From positions 4,473,501 through 4,537,500 of the forward strand of contig NZ_JAOYOD010000001.1 of the NCBI RefSeq assembly GCF_025833875.1: a stretch of 64,000 bases of DNA, read 5' to 3'. The first letter of the stretch is position 1, and every line of letters begins with the position of its first letter. The stretch comes from Reichenbachiella ulvae (lineage in GTDB: Bacteria > Bacteroidota > Bacteroidia > Cytophagales > Cyclobacteriaceae). A program made the position numbers and the translations under genes. This document shows positions 26,056 to 34,987 of this stretch, one piece after another. The notes below the pieces were generated by a model that worked only from the letters and a program-made list of their open reading frames with translations, had not been told where the DNA came from and ran no database searches.

Positions 26056-28719
26056 CTAGAACTTAAAATTATAAGACAAGGAAGGAAACATGCTGCCCAC
26101 TATAGACACCTTGCTAGCTCCGCCATATTCGTCAAATAATACAGCATAGACGTTGTTTCTACCATAAACGTTAAATATGGAAAGGACCCATTCCCCTTGG
26201 AATCTTTTATTTGGATGTTCACCTTTTAGAGTGGCAGACAAATCTAGACGGTGATAATCAGGCACTCTAAATTCATTACGCTGAGAATAATTCAAGACCG
26301 TAGGGTAAGAGGAATAGGAAAATTTGGAAACGGGAATGGTAATAGGCCGCCCTGTGGCATAACTGAAATTGGCGGAAATGGATAAAATTTTATTAACCTT
26401 ACAGTTCATAACTATCGAAAGATTGTGTGGTTGGTCATACTGAGAGGGGTACAATTCACCATCATTGATAGTCAGGATGTCATAGGGCGAATTGAATTGA
26501 AGCAAGCTTCTGGAATAGGTGTAGGAAAGCCAGCCATTCCAATTACCAGTATTTTTTTTCGCTAGTACTTCTATTCCATAAGAAAAGCCATCTCCCTGAA
26601 TTAAACTGCCTTCTATAGCTTCAGTTAATTTAACCTCAGCTCCTTCAATATAATCAATAGTATTTTGAATATGCTTATAATAACCTTCTGCAGAGACTTC
26701 ATAGGAGTTGTCGCTGAAATTTTTAAAAACACCTAATGAAAATTGATCCCCGATTTCTGGTTTTAGATTTGGTCCTCCTGACAACCAATAGTCTATAGGA
26801 CTAGAAGAGGTCGTATTTGATATCAGGTGGATGTATTGGAATGTACGGTTATAACTTGCTTTTATTGAGGTGTTGACATTCAACTTGTACCTTAAGGATA
26901 TGCGAGGTTCTAGTCCATGCTGAAAGTCAATTAATTCATTGGTATCATAAAAAATAGAATCAACTCTTTCTGGGAATTGTGAATCAGTCAAGTTGTAGTT
27001 AAACTCGTAAACCAGACCTTTACCAAATCGGTAAAACTGCGAGTACCTGATGCCAGCAGATATTGCAAATTGGCCAGTCAGATCCCAGTCATATTGAGCG
27101 AAAATTGACGTTTCAAGAGTTTTATGGTCATCTATGTCAAACTCCAATATATTGCTCCTTTCTACAGTGTTTTTCGATTCTCCAGGGTTTATTATTGAAT
27201 AATTGGCTTCTAGACCAAAGTTCATTTGCTTGGCTTCAGTAAACTTTTTTTCAACGTTGTAATTTAAGTTGTATCCAGACACTCCATTTTGGTATTTGAA
27301 CCCCACTAATTCATCCTTATTTTCTAATTGAGAATGGTAGGTACTGGTGGAGAAGATAAATTGGGAATTGGCTGTGCTATTGAAGTTGTGTCCCCATTTA
27401 AAAGACATTGCCTTGTTGCCCCAGGTAAAAAGCGAATCACTTGCCAGTGAAAAGCTATCAAAACTGCCATATGCAGATACAGAAATGAAATTATTTTCAT
27501 TAATCATCTGAAACAATTTGGCCGTAAGATCTCCAAAATCAACAGAGCTCTGGGAGAGCTTTATGTCATTGGACCTTTTTAAAATCCAGTCTGCATAGGA
27601 AATTCTGCCGCCTACTATGAAAGAAGATCTGTTTTTAATGAGAGGCCCTTCCACTGATAATCGACTAGAGATTATACCAATACCACCATTGACATGAAAG
27701 TCTCTGGTTTCTCCATTGCGTAAAGACACATCCATGATGGATGAAACGCGTGACCCATACTTTGCATTTCCACCTCCCTTGATCAAAGTCACATTGTCAA
27801 CTAGGTCTGAGTTGAAAGCTGAGTAATAGCCAAATAGGTGTGATGGGTTGTAAATCGTGGCGCCATCTTGTCTGATCAGATTTTGCCCTAAATTTCCTCC
27901 TCGAACATTAAATCCTGCAGAAAGTTCTCCCACTGTGCTTACCCCTGGCAGAGTCGTCAATCCTTTTATGGGATCTACTTCTCCCATGAAAGTTGGCAGA
28001 GTTTTAATACTTTCTATTCCCATATTTTCAACTCCGGTAATGTTTTCGCTCACATTGCGATCAACACTATATCCATGAACAATTACATCTTCTAATTTGG
28101 TTGAGGTAGGGTATATCATGGTCCGTGGCATTTTACCATTTCCATATTTGCTATATGCCACTAGCTGAAGATGTGAATCATAACCGATATACTTCGTTAG
28201 AAGGAGATGGTAGGGTTTCGTAATGGGGTAGCTAATGGAATATCCCCCATTGATATCAGTTACTCCTCCAATATTATCTGGTAAAATCGTGACTTGTGCG
28301 CCCACAAGAGGATCGTTGGAGTCAATGTCAAAAATTTCTCCACTTAAATTGACTTTGCTTGAGGTGTTAGATTTTATAGCTATAAACCCATTTTTAGGAT
28401 CGACTCCCTTGATCAGGTCGTTGGGTAAAAGCAAGGCTATTTTTGAATTGACTTCAATGATTTTAATATCCAGAACTTGATAAAAAACATTTAGGTAATT
28501 CATTAACCTAACTGGTTCTTTGATACCATTGATGCTGAAATTACCCAGTTTGTGCTGATCGAATATGAAGTCTACCTGATAATCGTTTTCAATTTGTATT
28601 AAATAGTCTTGGATTTCTTTTCCGTTTGCAGTTGAGTCAATGACAATCGAATTTAAACTCTGAGAATGTGCCATTCCCAGATGGAATATAAGGCAGACAA
28701 CAAAAACAATTCTTTTCAA
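26056..28719 (-). CDS. TonB-dependent receptor with STN and carboxypeptidase-regulatory domains
   Basis: The 887 residues comprise a signal peptide (ending MAHSQ), an STN-type domain (about 22-100), a carboxypeptidase-regulatory-like domain (about 122-205, SGEIFDIDSNDPLVGAQVTI), a plug with GGGNAKYGSRVSSIMDVSLR, and a long barrel ending in Phe (YNFKF). STN domains pass signals to anti-sigma factors in FecA-like systems, but no fecI/fecR-like pair is adjacent; the ECF sigma at 56759 is far away. First gene of the operon with DUF4249 and esterase. It probably takes up an ester-linked or hydrolysed compound. The substrate is unknown. Confidence 0.9.
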   Translation of the reverse strand: MKRIVFVVCLIFHLGMAHSQSLNSIVIDSTANGKEIQDYLIQIENDYQVDFIFDQHKLGNFSINGIKEPVRLMNYLNVFYQVLDIKIIEVNSKIALLLPNDLIKGVDPKNGFIAIKSNTSSKVNLSGEIFDIDSNDPLVGAQVTILPDNIGGVTDINGGYSISYPITKPYHLLLTKYIGYDSHLQLVAYSKYGNGKMPRTMIYPTSTKLEDVIVHGYSVDRNVSENITGVENMGIESIKTLPTFMGEVDPIKGLTTLPGVSTVGELSAGFNVRGGNLGQNLIRQDGATIYNPSHLFGYYSAFNSDLVDNVTLIKGGGNAKYGSRVSSIMDVSLRNGETRDFHVNGGIGIISSRLSVEGPLIKNRSSFIVGGRISYADWILKRSNDIKLSQSSVDFGDLTAKLFQMINENNFISVSAYGSFDSFSLASDSLFTWGNKAMSFKWGHNFNSTANSQFIFSTSTYHSQLENKDELVGFKYQNGVSGYNLNYNVEKKFTEAKQMNFGLEANYSIINPGESKNTVERSNILEFDIDDHKTLETSIFAQYDWDLTGQFAISAGIRYSQFYRFGKGLVYEFNYNLTDSQFPERVDSIFYDTNELIDFQHGLEPRISLRYKLNVNTSIKASYNRTFQYIHLISNTTSSSPIDYWLSGGPNLKPEIGDQFSLGVFKNFSDNSYEVSAEGYYKHIQNTIDYIEGAEVKLTEAIEGSLIQGDGFSYGIEVLAKKNTGNWNGWLSYTYSRSLLQFNSPYDILTINDGELYPSQYDQPHNLSIVMNCKVNKILSISANFSYATGRPITIPVSKFSYSSYPTVLNYSQRNEFRVPDYHRLDLSATLKGEHPNKRFQGEWVLSIFNVYGRNNVYAVLFDEYGGASKVSIVGSMFPSLSYNFKF

Positions 28720-28812
28720 AGAGGCTAGGGAAGTTAATGCAATTAATAGATTGGTTAAATATAAGGAATTGGTTTATAATCAGTTGTAGGAATAATAATA
28801 AATTGGCTAATC

Positions 28813-28844
28813 AAAAAAAGCAGCTCGATCAAGCTGCTTTTTTT
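28813..28844 (-). terminator. Rho-independent terminator overlapping a coding end
   Basis: A 13-bp perfect stem (AAAAAAAGCAGCT at 28813-28825, complement at 28832-28844) holds the stop codon of the gene at 28829-29101 in its 6-base loop. The last codons of that gene (KKAA) form part of the stem. Confidence 0.75.
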
Positions 28845-29101
28845 GATTTTCTGGCTGCCCTGGCTTCCTCTTTGGCTTTTTTGGCCGCCGCCTTGGCTTC
28901 TTCTTTGGCTTTTTTCTCTGCTTCTTTCTGAGCTAATTTGGCCATTTTTTCGTCGTATTTCTTTTTCTCTACTTCGAATTTTTGGGCCAGCTCCAGGGTC
29001 TTGTACAACCCTTCCTCATTTTCTTTTGAGATCTTGACGATCAGTTCTTTTGGTTCTGACGCGAAGATTCCTTTGAAAAGCTTACCTAATGATTTAAACA
29101 T
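28829..29101 (-). CDS. Small Lys/Ala-rich coiled-coil protein
   Basis: The 90-residue protein has an ordered-looking N-terminus (MFKSLGKLFKGIFASEPKEL) and then a long KAKEEAKAAAKKAKEEARAA helix, highly charged and likely coiled coil. It has no signal peptide or membrane segment. Proteins of this composition can be structural or nucleic-acid-binding, but no function is recognised. Its end is fused with the terminator hairpin. Confidence 0.6.
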   Translation of the reverse strand: MFKSLGKLFKGIFASEPKELIVKISKENEEGLYKTLELAQKFEVEKKKYDEKMAKLAQKEAEKKAKEEAKAAAKKAKEEARAARKSKKAA

Positions 29102-29504
29102 ATTTAATCTGGTTGTTGCGTATTTAAAATAAACAGCGGCAATGATATCACCTCTGTGGCAGGAAATGAAAGACCATGAAGGATTTTTCGTTTGGTGGGT
29201 CTAACTACGGGATAAACTCTGTGAAATGGCAGATATATTTTCGAGGTGCATGTAAGAGGCACCTTGTTGTGTGTATGTTTTTCGGGAGGATTTTCATTTT
29301 TTGGCCTGTCCCAAAAAACGAAACAAAAAAGGACGAGGCTGTGAATTAATACCTAAAATTCAGCTTTGAGCACGTACTAAATCCAAACTCGCTGCGCTCA
29401 AACAGTGGATTTAATTTTGATAATGATTAAGCTGAATTTTTTAACGGAATTAATTCAAGGCCGGAAACAAACTGAATTTAGATGTGCCCTTCTTGGAGAA
29501 ATGG
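29102..29504. other. About 400-bp gene-free stretch with a nested palindrome
   Basis: No gene is seen. 29342-29457 is an arrangement of three nested inverted repeats (see the repeat entry). The rest is AT-rich without structure I can name. Confidence 0.6.
29342..29457. repeat. 116-bp nested palindromic element
   Basis: Outer arms TGAATTAAT at 29342-29350 pair with 29449-29457. Middle arms AAATTCAGCTT at 29356-29366 pair with 29429-29439. Inner arms TAAATCCA at 29378-29385 pair with 29406-29413, around CTCGCTGCGCTCAAAC. All three are exact and share one centre, as in a MITE or a mobile palindromic repeat. Confidence 0.6.
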
Positions 29505-29873
29505 CTAAGCCTCTCTTACCTTTTCCATCAGTTCAGATTGGATGCCCCATTCTTTGGCGAGGTTCAGCATCGCAGTAGCCTCCATCTCAGTGAGGTAGCC
29601 TTTTTTGTTGTTGTCTTCCCAGACGGAGAAGAGGTATTGGATCTTTTTGGGCTTGTCCAATTTGCCGATGGTGTTGTTGAGCAACTCGCGAGAGCGTTCA
29701 AAGGCTGACATAAAATCCTGAGCAATAAATTCGTTCGCCCACTCCAGTTCTTCGTGCGCAGATAGCTCGTCGGCAGATTCGTTCAGAATCTTTTCCTCAT
29801 CCTCATCCAGACCGTGGTAGTGGAAGATGAGCGACTTTAATAGCATAAAGGCCTTCTTTTCTTCTTTGTTCAT
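29505..29873 (-). CDS. Conserved helical protein, TerB-like
   Basis: The 122-residue all-helical protein has no signal peptide. Its composition and stretches such as LFSVWEDNNKKGYLTEMEAT recall TerB-fold or small EF-hand-like helical proteins, with an acidic run (GLDEDEEKILNESADELSAHEELEW). The family is not certain. It lies 84 bp downstream of hemW in the same direction, so co-transcription is possible but not shown. Confidence 0.5.
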   Translation of the reverse strand: MNKEEKKAFMLLKSLIFHYHGLDEDEEKILNESADELSAHEELEWANEFIAQDFMSAFERSRELLNNTIGKLDKPKKIQYLFSVWEDNNKKGYLTEMEATAMLNLAKEWGIQSELMEKVREA

Positions 29874-29957
29874 GGAGTCAGGCTTATTACCCTTCAGACA
29901 ATTTTAATCATTATTGAGTTAATTTATGAATATTCTGCCGGACAATGGTCATTTAAT

Positions 29958-31082
29958 TTAGGGAATCAACTCTTCGGTGATCCAATCGCATAGCAATTTG
30001 CCCTTTTGGGTTAGCGTCAAAATTTCATCCAAACACAGTGTGAGCCCTTCTTCTTGAAAATCTTTCAGTTTCGCCCCTCTTTCTTTGTGCAGGTCATAGC
30101 CTAAATCTCCTTTTAGTGATTTTAAACTCAACCCCTCTTTTTTTCGGAGCTGAGTCAAAATCATTTCGGTGATTTTTTCCTCTCGACTCAGTATTTCTTT
30201 CTCAGCAGGGAAGGTGTCTTGTGCTAGTGCCTTGAGGTATTTGGCATTGTGGGCGATGTTGAATTGTCTACTGTCACCATCGTAAGAATGAGCGGCTGGC
30301 CCGATGCCCAGGTAGTGGGTGCCTGCCCAGTAGGAGCTGTTGTGGCGAGAGCGATAGCCGGGAAGGCTAAAGTTGGAAATCTCGTATTGTTCGTACCCCG
30401 CGTTTTCTAATCGATCCATGATCAGCTGTAGATGCTGACTGGCCAGCTCTTCGTCTAGTGGGGTCAGCTTGTTCTGGCGTTCCCAGCGACCAAACACTGT
30501 GTCTTCCTCTATCGTCAGGCCATAGATGGAAATGTGGGGAGTTTGCAGGGCGAGTGCACTTTTTAGGTCTTTTTTCAGCTGTACCAGACTTTGATTTGGG
30601 ACGCCAAAGATCAGGTCGATGCTGATGTTTTCGATCCCGACTTCCTGAGCATCTGCCACCGATTGTCTAGCCATCTGGCTGTCATGCGCGCGATTAAAGT
30701 AGCTGAGAATCTGATCATCAAAGGACTGAATGCCAATGCTCAGGCGATTGATGCCCAGTTCTTTTAATTCTTTTAGCTTTTCCATGCTCAGGTCATCTGG
30801 ATTGGCTTCCAGCGTGATTTCTGCTTCAGGATCGAGCTGGTAGTGAGTCTTGACTGTATCAATTAAAGAGGTCAAAGCAGGCTGGTCCAGAAGCGAGGGA
30901 GTGCCCCCACCGAAATAGAGCGTTTCGATTTTGTCATCGATCAAGTATTCCTTTCGCAAAATCAGCTCTTTTTTCATCGCTTCTACCATATGCTGTTTAT
31001 TTTGCATATTGGTAGAGAAATGAAAATCGCAGTAGTAGCAGGCCTGCTTGCAAAAGGGAATATGGATATAGATACCGCTCAA
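29958..31082 (-). CDS. hemW: Radical SAM haem chaperone HemW
   Basis: The 374-residue protein starts at ATG 31082 (MSGIYIHIPFCKQACYYCDF) and has the radical SAM triad C11-x3-C15-x2-C18. The adjacent F20 replaces the fourth HemN cysteine, separating it from true coproporphyrinogen oxidase. GGGTPSLL and ITLEANPDDLS follow as in the family. HemW is now regarded as a haem-transfer protein rather than an oxidase. Only 20 bp separate its start from the divergent Omp85-like gene at 31103, so their promoters must lie partly in coding sequence. Length is normal. Confidence 0.9.
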   Translation of the reverse strand: MSGIYIHIPFCKQACYYCDFHFSTNMQNKQHMVEAMKKELILRKEYLIDDKIETLYFGGGTPSLLDQPALTSLIDTVKTHYQLDPEAEITLEANPDDLSMEKLKELKELGINRLSIGIQSFDDQILSYFNRAHDSQMARQSVADAQEVGIENISIDLIFGVPNQSLVQLKKDLKSALALQTPHISIYGLTIEEDTVFGRWERQNKLTPLDEELASQHLQLIMDRLENAGYEQYEISNFSLPGYRSRHNSSYWAGTHYLGIGPAAHSYDGDSRQFNIAHNAKYLKALAQDTFPAEKEILSREEKITEMILTQLRKKEGLSLKSLKGDLGYDLHKERGAKLKDFQEEGLTLCLDEILTLTQKGKLLCDWITEELIP

Positions 31083-31102
31083 AAGGAAAAAATTAGAATT
31101 GA

Positions 31103-32773
31103 ATGCTAAGCTATAGACATTTCATCTTTCTGTTGCTGCTGTGGGGTGGATTTAGTGCAATGCCATTTTCGCTTTGTGCACAAAATCTTCAAGTGCAAGT
31201 GGAGGGGCTGGAGGAGCGTTTTGTGCCTCGGCAGGTTGAGATAGATTCCAGTAGCTGGACTATCTACAGCCAATCTATTCTCATGCAGCTGAGGGAGTCG
31301 GGTTATTGGCTGGCTTCTCTGGATAGTGTGAGTTGGCAGGAGGAAAGGGTGGCTTTTTATTTTTATCAGGGAAGGAGATATGACCAGGTGCAATTCGAAA
31401 TTACCGGTGAGGAGGGGCTGGAAGAAAAATCCTTTATGCCTCGCCGAACTCACGGTATCCAGCAAGTAGAAGATCGATTGACTCGTACCATCGCTCAGTA
31501 CGAAAACCACGGTTACCCATTCGCTACTTTGTCTATCGACTCGTCCTATCTGCAGGATGACCAGTTGTTCCTTCGCCTTTCGGTCGATCCAGGTATGTTC
31601 ATTACTTATGATTCCCTGCTGGTGAAGCCTGATGATGTGTTGAGTGCTAAGTTTTTGAGTCGCTATCTGGGCATGCCCTACGGTCACTACTACGACGAAT
31701 CCAAGGTGCAGGGTATCAAGGATAAGTTGGAGAATCTGCCTGCAGTTTCTTTAAAATCCATTAGCAGCAGTTTTCGATTGCAGCAGGCCCAGTTGGCGCT
31801 AGATCTTCAGGCCGAAAAGGTGAATTATTTCGATGGGATTCTGGGATTGGTGCCAGCCAATGAAAACCGGGACAAGGTGCAGTTGACAGGTGAACTGAAC
31901 CTGAGCCTAAAAAATCTCTTCAAGTCAGCCAAGCAGTTCGAGCTGCATTGGGAGAAATTTACAGACAATTCTCAGATGCTAGATGCTTCTTATCTCCACC
32001 CAGTGTTTTTGGGAACGCCTTTGGATCTGTATGTGGCCTATGATCAGCTCAAGCAAGACACGCTTTTTTCTAATCGATCACTTACATTGGCATTTGATTA
32101 CTACCTCAATGGCAAGGCAAGAATTCGCGCCAGTTATGAAAATCAGCTAGGAAATGAGCTGAATGACGCCAGTGGAGAAAGTGGTAATTTCCGTCTGGAT
32201 TACTATGGTGTTGGCATAGATTTTTGGCAATTGGACAATCGACAGTTTCCTCGAGAGGGGCAGGCGTTTGCACTTGAGGCTAAAGTGGGACAGAAGGAAA
32301 CCAGAATCGATACGGCCAGCAATATTAATGGCACTCAATATCGGTTGAAGGCGGCATTTCGCACTTTTCATCCTATTGGTCGAAGGATGGTGCTGCATGG
32401 GGCTCTATCTGGAGGTTATTTGCAGGGCGATCCTCTCTATCTCAATGATCTTTTTCGACTAGGTGGTTTGCGCTCAGTACGTGGATTCAATGAAAATGAA
32501 TTTTATGCCAGCCGTTATGCCCAGTTCAGTTTGGAATGGAGATTTTATCTGGAGCGACGTTCTTATTTAGTCGTTTTTGCCGATCAGGCTTTAATGGCCT
32601 ACGATATTGAATCAGGTTCCTTCAGAGATGAGCCTACTGGTGTCGGGGCAGGTATGCAATTTGACACGAGTGGAGGTAGTTTTTTGATCTTATATGGACT
32701 GGGCCGTAGACGAAATGAAGCTTTTTCATTCGATTCATCAAAAATCCATTTTGGATATACAGCATTATTTTGA
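31103..32773 (+). CDS. Omp85/TamA-like outer-membrane beta-barrel protein
   Basis: The 556-residue protein has a signal peptide (1-26, MPFSLCAQ end) and POTRA-like N-terminal repeats (about 30-240). A C-terminal barrel carries the Omp85-type GGLRSVRGFNENEF stretch near 448-462 and ends in Phe. Family members insert proteins or lipids into the outer membrane (BamA, TamA). At 556 residues it is shorter than BamA and closer to TamA or ShlB-size proteins. The target is unknown. It is divergent from hemW across only 20 bp. Confidence 0.82.
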   Translation: MLSYRHFIFLLLLWGGFSAMPFSLCAQNLQVQVEGLEERFVPRQVEIDSSSWTIYSQSILMQLRESGYWLASLDSVSWQEERVAFYFYQGRRYDQVQFEITGEEGLEEKSFMPRRTHGIQQVEDRLTRTIAQYENHGYPFATLSIDSSYLQDDQLFLRLSVDPGMFITYDSLLVKPDDVLSAKFLSRYLGMPYGHYYDESKVQGIKDKLENLPAVSLKSISSSFRLQQAQLALDLQAEKVNYFDGILGLVPANENRDKVQLTGELNLSLKNLFKSAKQFELHWEKFTDNSQMLDASYLHPVFLGTPLDLYVAYDQLKQDTLFSNRSLTLAFDYYLNGKARIRASYENQLGNELNDASGESGNFRLDYYGVGIDFWQLDNRQFPREGQAFALEAKVGQKETRIDTASNINGTQYRLKAAFRTFHPIGRRMVLHGALSGGYLQGDPLYLNDLFRLGGLRSVRGFNENEFYASRYAQFSLEWRFYLERRSYLVVFADQALMAYDIESGSFRDEPTGVGAGMQFDTSGGSFLILYGLGRRRNEAFSFDSSKIHFGYTALF

Positions 32774-32817
32774 AAACCAATCTTTAATTCGCTTACTTTG
32801 GCAGGCAAATCCGGCAT

Positions 32818-33840
32818 ATGATAGAATCGCTACTGATATTTTTTTGGGCCATGCTTATTTCGATGTTTTCGATCCCTACGATCATCAATGTCGCCCACAG
32901 CAAAAGCATCCTCGACGAGCCTGATTTTCGCAAACATCACGACATTAATACGCCTAGATTGGGGGGGCTAGGGATATTCGCCGGCTTTATGACTGGTGTA
33001 GCGATTTTTGGTCAGATGTCTCCAGGTATACAGCAGTTGCTCGCAGGCAGTCTCATTATATTTTTTGTAGGTGTAAAAGATGACATCAACGGAGTTTCTG
33101 TATTCAAGAAGTTTTTTGTGCAGGTATTAGCTGCTGGTATAGTGCTGTTCTACGCGGATATTCGAATATCGAGTTTTCAGGGTCTACTAGGGGTATACGA
33201 ATTGGAAATTGGTATCAGCTATGCCTTTACTTTTCTCGTTATCCTTTGCATCACCAATGCAGTCAATCTAATTGACGGTATCAATGGGCTAGCCGGAACC
33301 ATCGTGATTATCATATGCTTTTCATTTGGGGCTTATTTCTACTATTTTGGAGATATGAACTATGCCTTTGTGGCCTTCGCTTTGGCGGGCGGAATGCTTG
33401 GATTTCTTAGGTATAATTTTGGAGAGGCAGTGGTGTTTATGGGAGACACGGGGGCTTTAGTCAGTGGATTTATTGTTTCAATCTTAGCCATCCATTTTAT
33501 CGAAATGCGAGAGGTGGTTTCGTCACCTGCCATGGCACTAGGTATTCTTTTTATTCCGATATTCGATACCCTCAGGGTTTTTGTTATTCGAGTATATAAT
33601 GGTGTCTCGCCTTTTATGCCAGATAGAAATCATCTTCACCATTACTTAGGCTATTTGGGCATGAGTCACAGCCAGACAGTGTTTGTTCTTGCCAGTTTGA
33701 ATATTGGAGTCATATTTTTACTTAAGTATTATGCTTTTTTAGGCAATACCACATTGTTGATCTGTCTGGGAGTATTCGCAATTATTTTCAGTTTGATTTT
33801 GGAGTTTCTAGTAAAAAGGAAAAAAGTCGAGAATGTTTAG
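32818..33840 (+). CDS. WecA/TagO-type undecaprenyl-phosphate sugar-1-phosphate transferase
   Basis: The 340-residue polytopic membrane protein has the family motifs: NTPRLGGLGIFAGF near the start, VKDDING (the catalytic DD), NLIDGINGLAGT, FMGDTGALVSG and the HLHHYLG histidine stretch near 275. It transfers a GlcNAc- or related phosphate to undecaprenyl phosphate to start cell-envelope polysaccharide synthesis. MraY is excluded by the HLHHYL-type tail and size. It overlaps the DUF4271 gene by 8 bp, so those two are probably translated together. Confidence 0.87.
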   Translation: MIESLLIFFWAMLISMFSIPTIINVAHSKSILDEPDFRKHHDINTPRLGGLGIFAGFMTGVAIFGQMSPGIQQLLAGSLIIFFVGVKDDINGVSVFKKFFVQVLAAGIVLFYADIRISSFQGLLGVYELEIGISYAFTFLVILCITNAVNLIDGINGLAGTIVIIICFSFGAYFYYFGDMNYAFVAFALAGGMLGFLRYNFGEAVVFMGDTGALVSGFIVSILAIHFIEMREVVSSPAMALGILFIPIFDTLRVFVIRVYNGVSPFMPDRNHLHHYLGYLGMSHSQTVFVLASLNIGVIFLLKYYAFLGNTTLLICLGVFAIIFSLILEFLVKRKKVENV

Positions 33841-34960
33841 GAGTCTGCTGCCTTGTTTGATCTTAATTTTTATTCTTCCTTTTGGTATAAAAGCTCAGTC
33901 CTTTCATGTGGTTAAGGATTTTCGCCATGAATGGAAAAATCATGAACCTAATCTCAAAATTCTGGTGCCATACCTGAGTACCTCTTCTACTCAATCCATA
34001 ACCTTCGACCTCCCCCTTAATCAATATTCCGGATCCACTTTGTTGATTGTATGCCCGGCCCATTATTCCATATATATGGATCAAGCACTTGTTGAGGTTA
34101 CTACAATATCCGATAGCTTACTCTATTCAGTTGACAGTTTAAGGGGGCTTTACAGTTCTGGTAAAGTCAATGTTCAGATATATAGTAGCCATTGGAGGGG
34201 CAAAGATGTTCAGACTAAAATCATATCCGAAGGGAAAGGAAAGTACCTGACCGATTCAAGTGCAGGCGGTATCGATGTGCGTGAAAGTAGAAATGATGAC
34301 CTTATGATTCTTTCTTCTCTATTGGTATTTGCGGTTATGGTTATTTTTAGAACGCAGGTATATCGCTTATTTAAAGAATATTTCGCTTTAGTTAAGACTT
34401 TTCGAGTTCGTCAAAAGTTTGATCTCATCACTGCTCAAGATCCTGTTTCTCCTGCCAGCTTGGGGTTTATGTTGATGTATGCCCTATTTATTGGGGCTGC
34501 TGTTGTCAATTTATTTATTAAGCATTCATTTTCAGGTTTGGATGGGAGATTTCCCTTCATAGATGCCGAAGCAGGAACTTTAACTTGGGGGCTCTATGCT
34601 TTTGGGCTGGCTTTTTTATCGATATTCTTAAAGATTCCGTTGGTCAATATCGTTTCAAGCATATTTAACCTTCGTCGACATGCGGAGTTGCATTTTTATG
34701 CCTATTTCAGAATGTCACTTTTAATAGCCTTTCTTGTTTTTATCATGAGTTTGATTCTTTTCATCAGTGGCGAAAATTATCAGGACATTCTTCTCATTGG
34801 TTTTCGCTGGCTCTTGTTGGGTATATTGGCTATTCGATTGATAATGATGTATTTGATCCTAAATAACGCGTTTAATGTTAAGAAAATGCATTTAATTTCT
34901 TACCTTTGCAGCTCAGAATTTATACCTCTGATAATGTTCATTAAAACGCTATTTAGATAA
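33833..34960 (+). CDS. DUF4271 membrane protein
   Basis: The 375-residue protein has a signal peptide (ending GIKAQ), an exported soluble region of about 130 residues, and a polytopic membrane part (from about 155) with an SPASLGFMLMYALFIGAAV-like stretch typical of DUF4271. In Bacteroidota this family is usually encoded directly before hemD, as here, 27 bp upstream. The function is unknown. It overlaps the preceding gene by 8 bp (start at 33833, stop at 33840). Confidence 0.8.
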   Translation: MFRSLLPCLILIFILPFGIKAQSFHVVKDFRHEWKNHEPNLKILVPYLSTSSTQSITFDLPLNQYSGSTLLIVCPAHYSIYMDQALVEVTTISDSLLYSVDSLRGLYSSGKVNVQIYSSHWRGKDVQTKIISEGKGKYLTDSSAGGIDVRESRNDDLMILSSLLVFAVMVIFRTQVYRLFKEYFALVKTFRVRQKFDLITAQDPVSPASLGFMLMYALFIGAAVVNLFIKHSFSGLDGRFPFIDAEAGTLTWGLYAFGLAFLSIFLKIPLVNIVSSIFNLRRHAELHFYAYFRMSLLIAFLVFIMSLILFISGENYQDILLIGFRWLLLGILAIRLIMMYLILNNAFNVKKMHLISYLCSSEFIPLIMFIKTLFR

Positions 34961-34987
34961 TCCAATTATACATAAAGGTCAATTAGA

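Noticed and set aside
29958..31082. HemN coproporphyrinogen III oxidase
   Set aside because: The fourth cysteine of HemN (CxxxCxxCxC) is F20 here, and the 374-residue length fits HemW.
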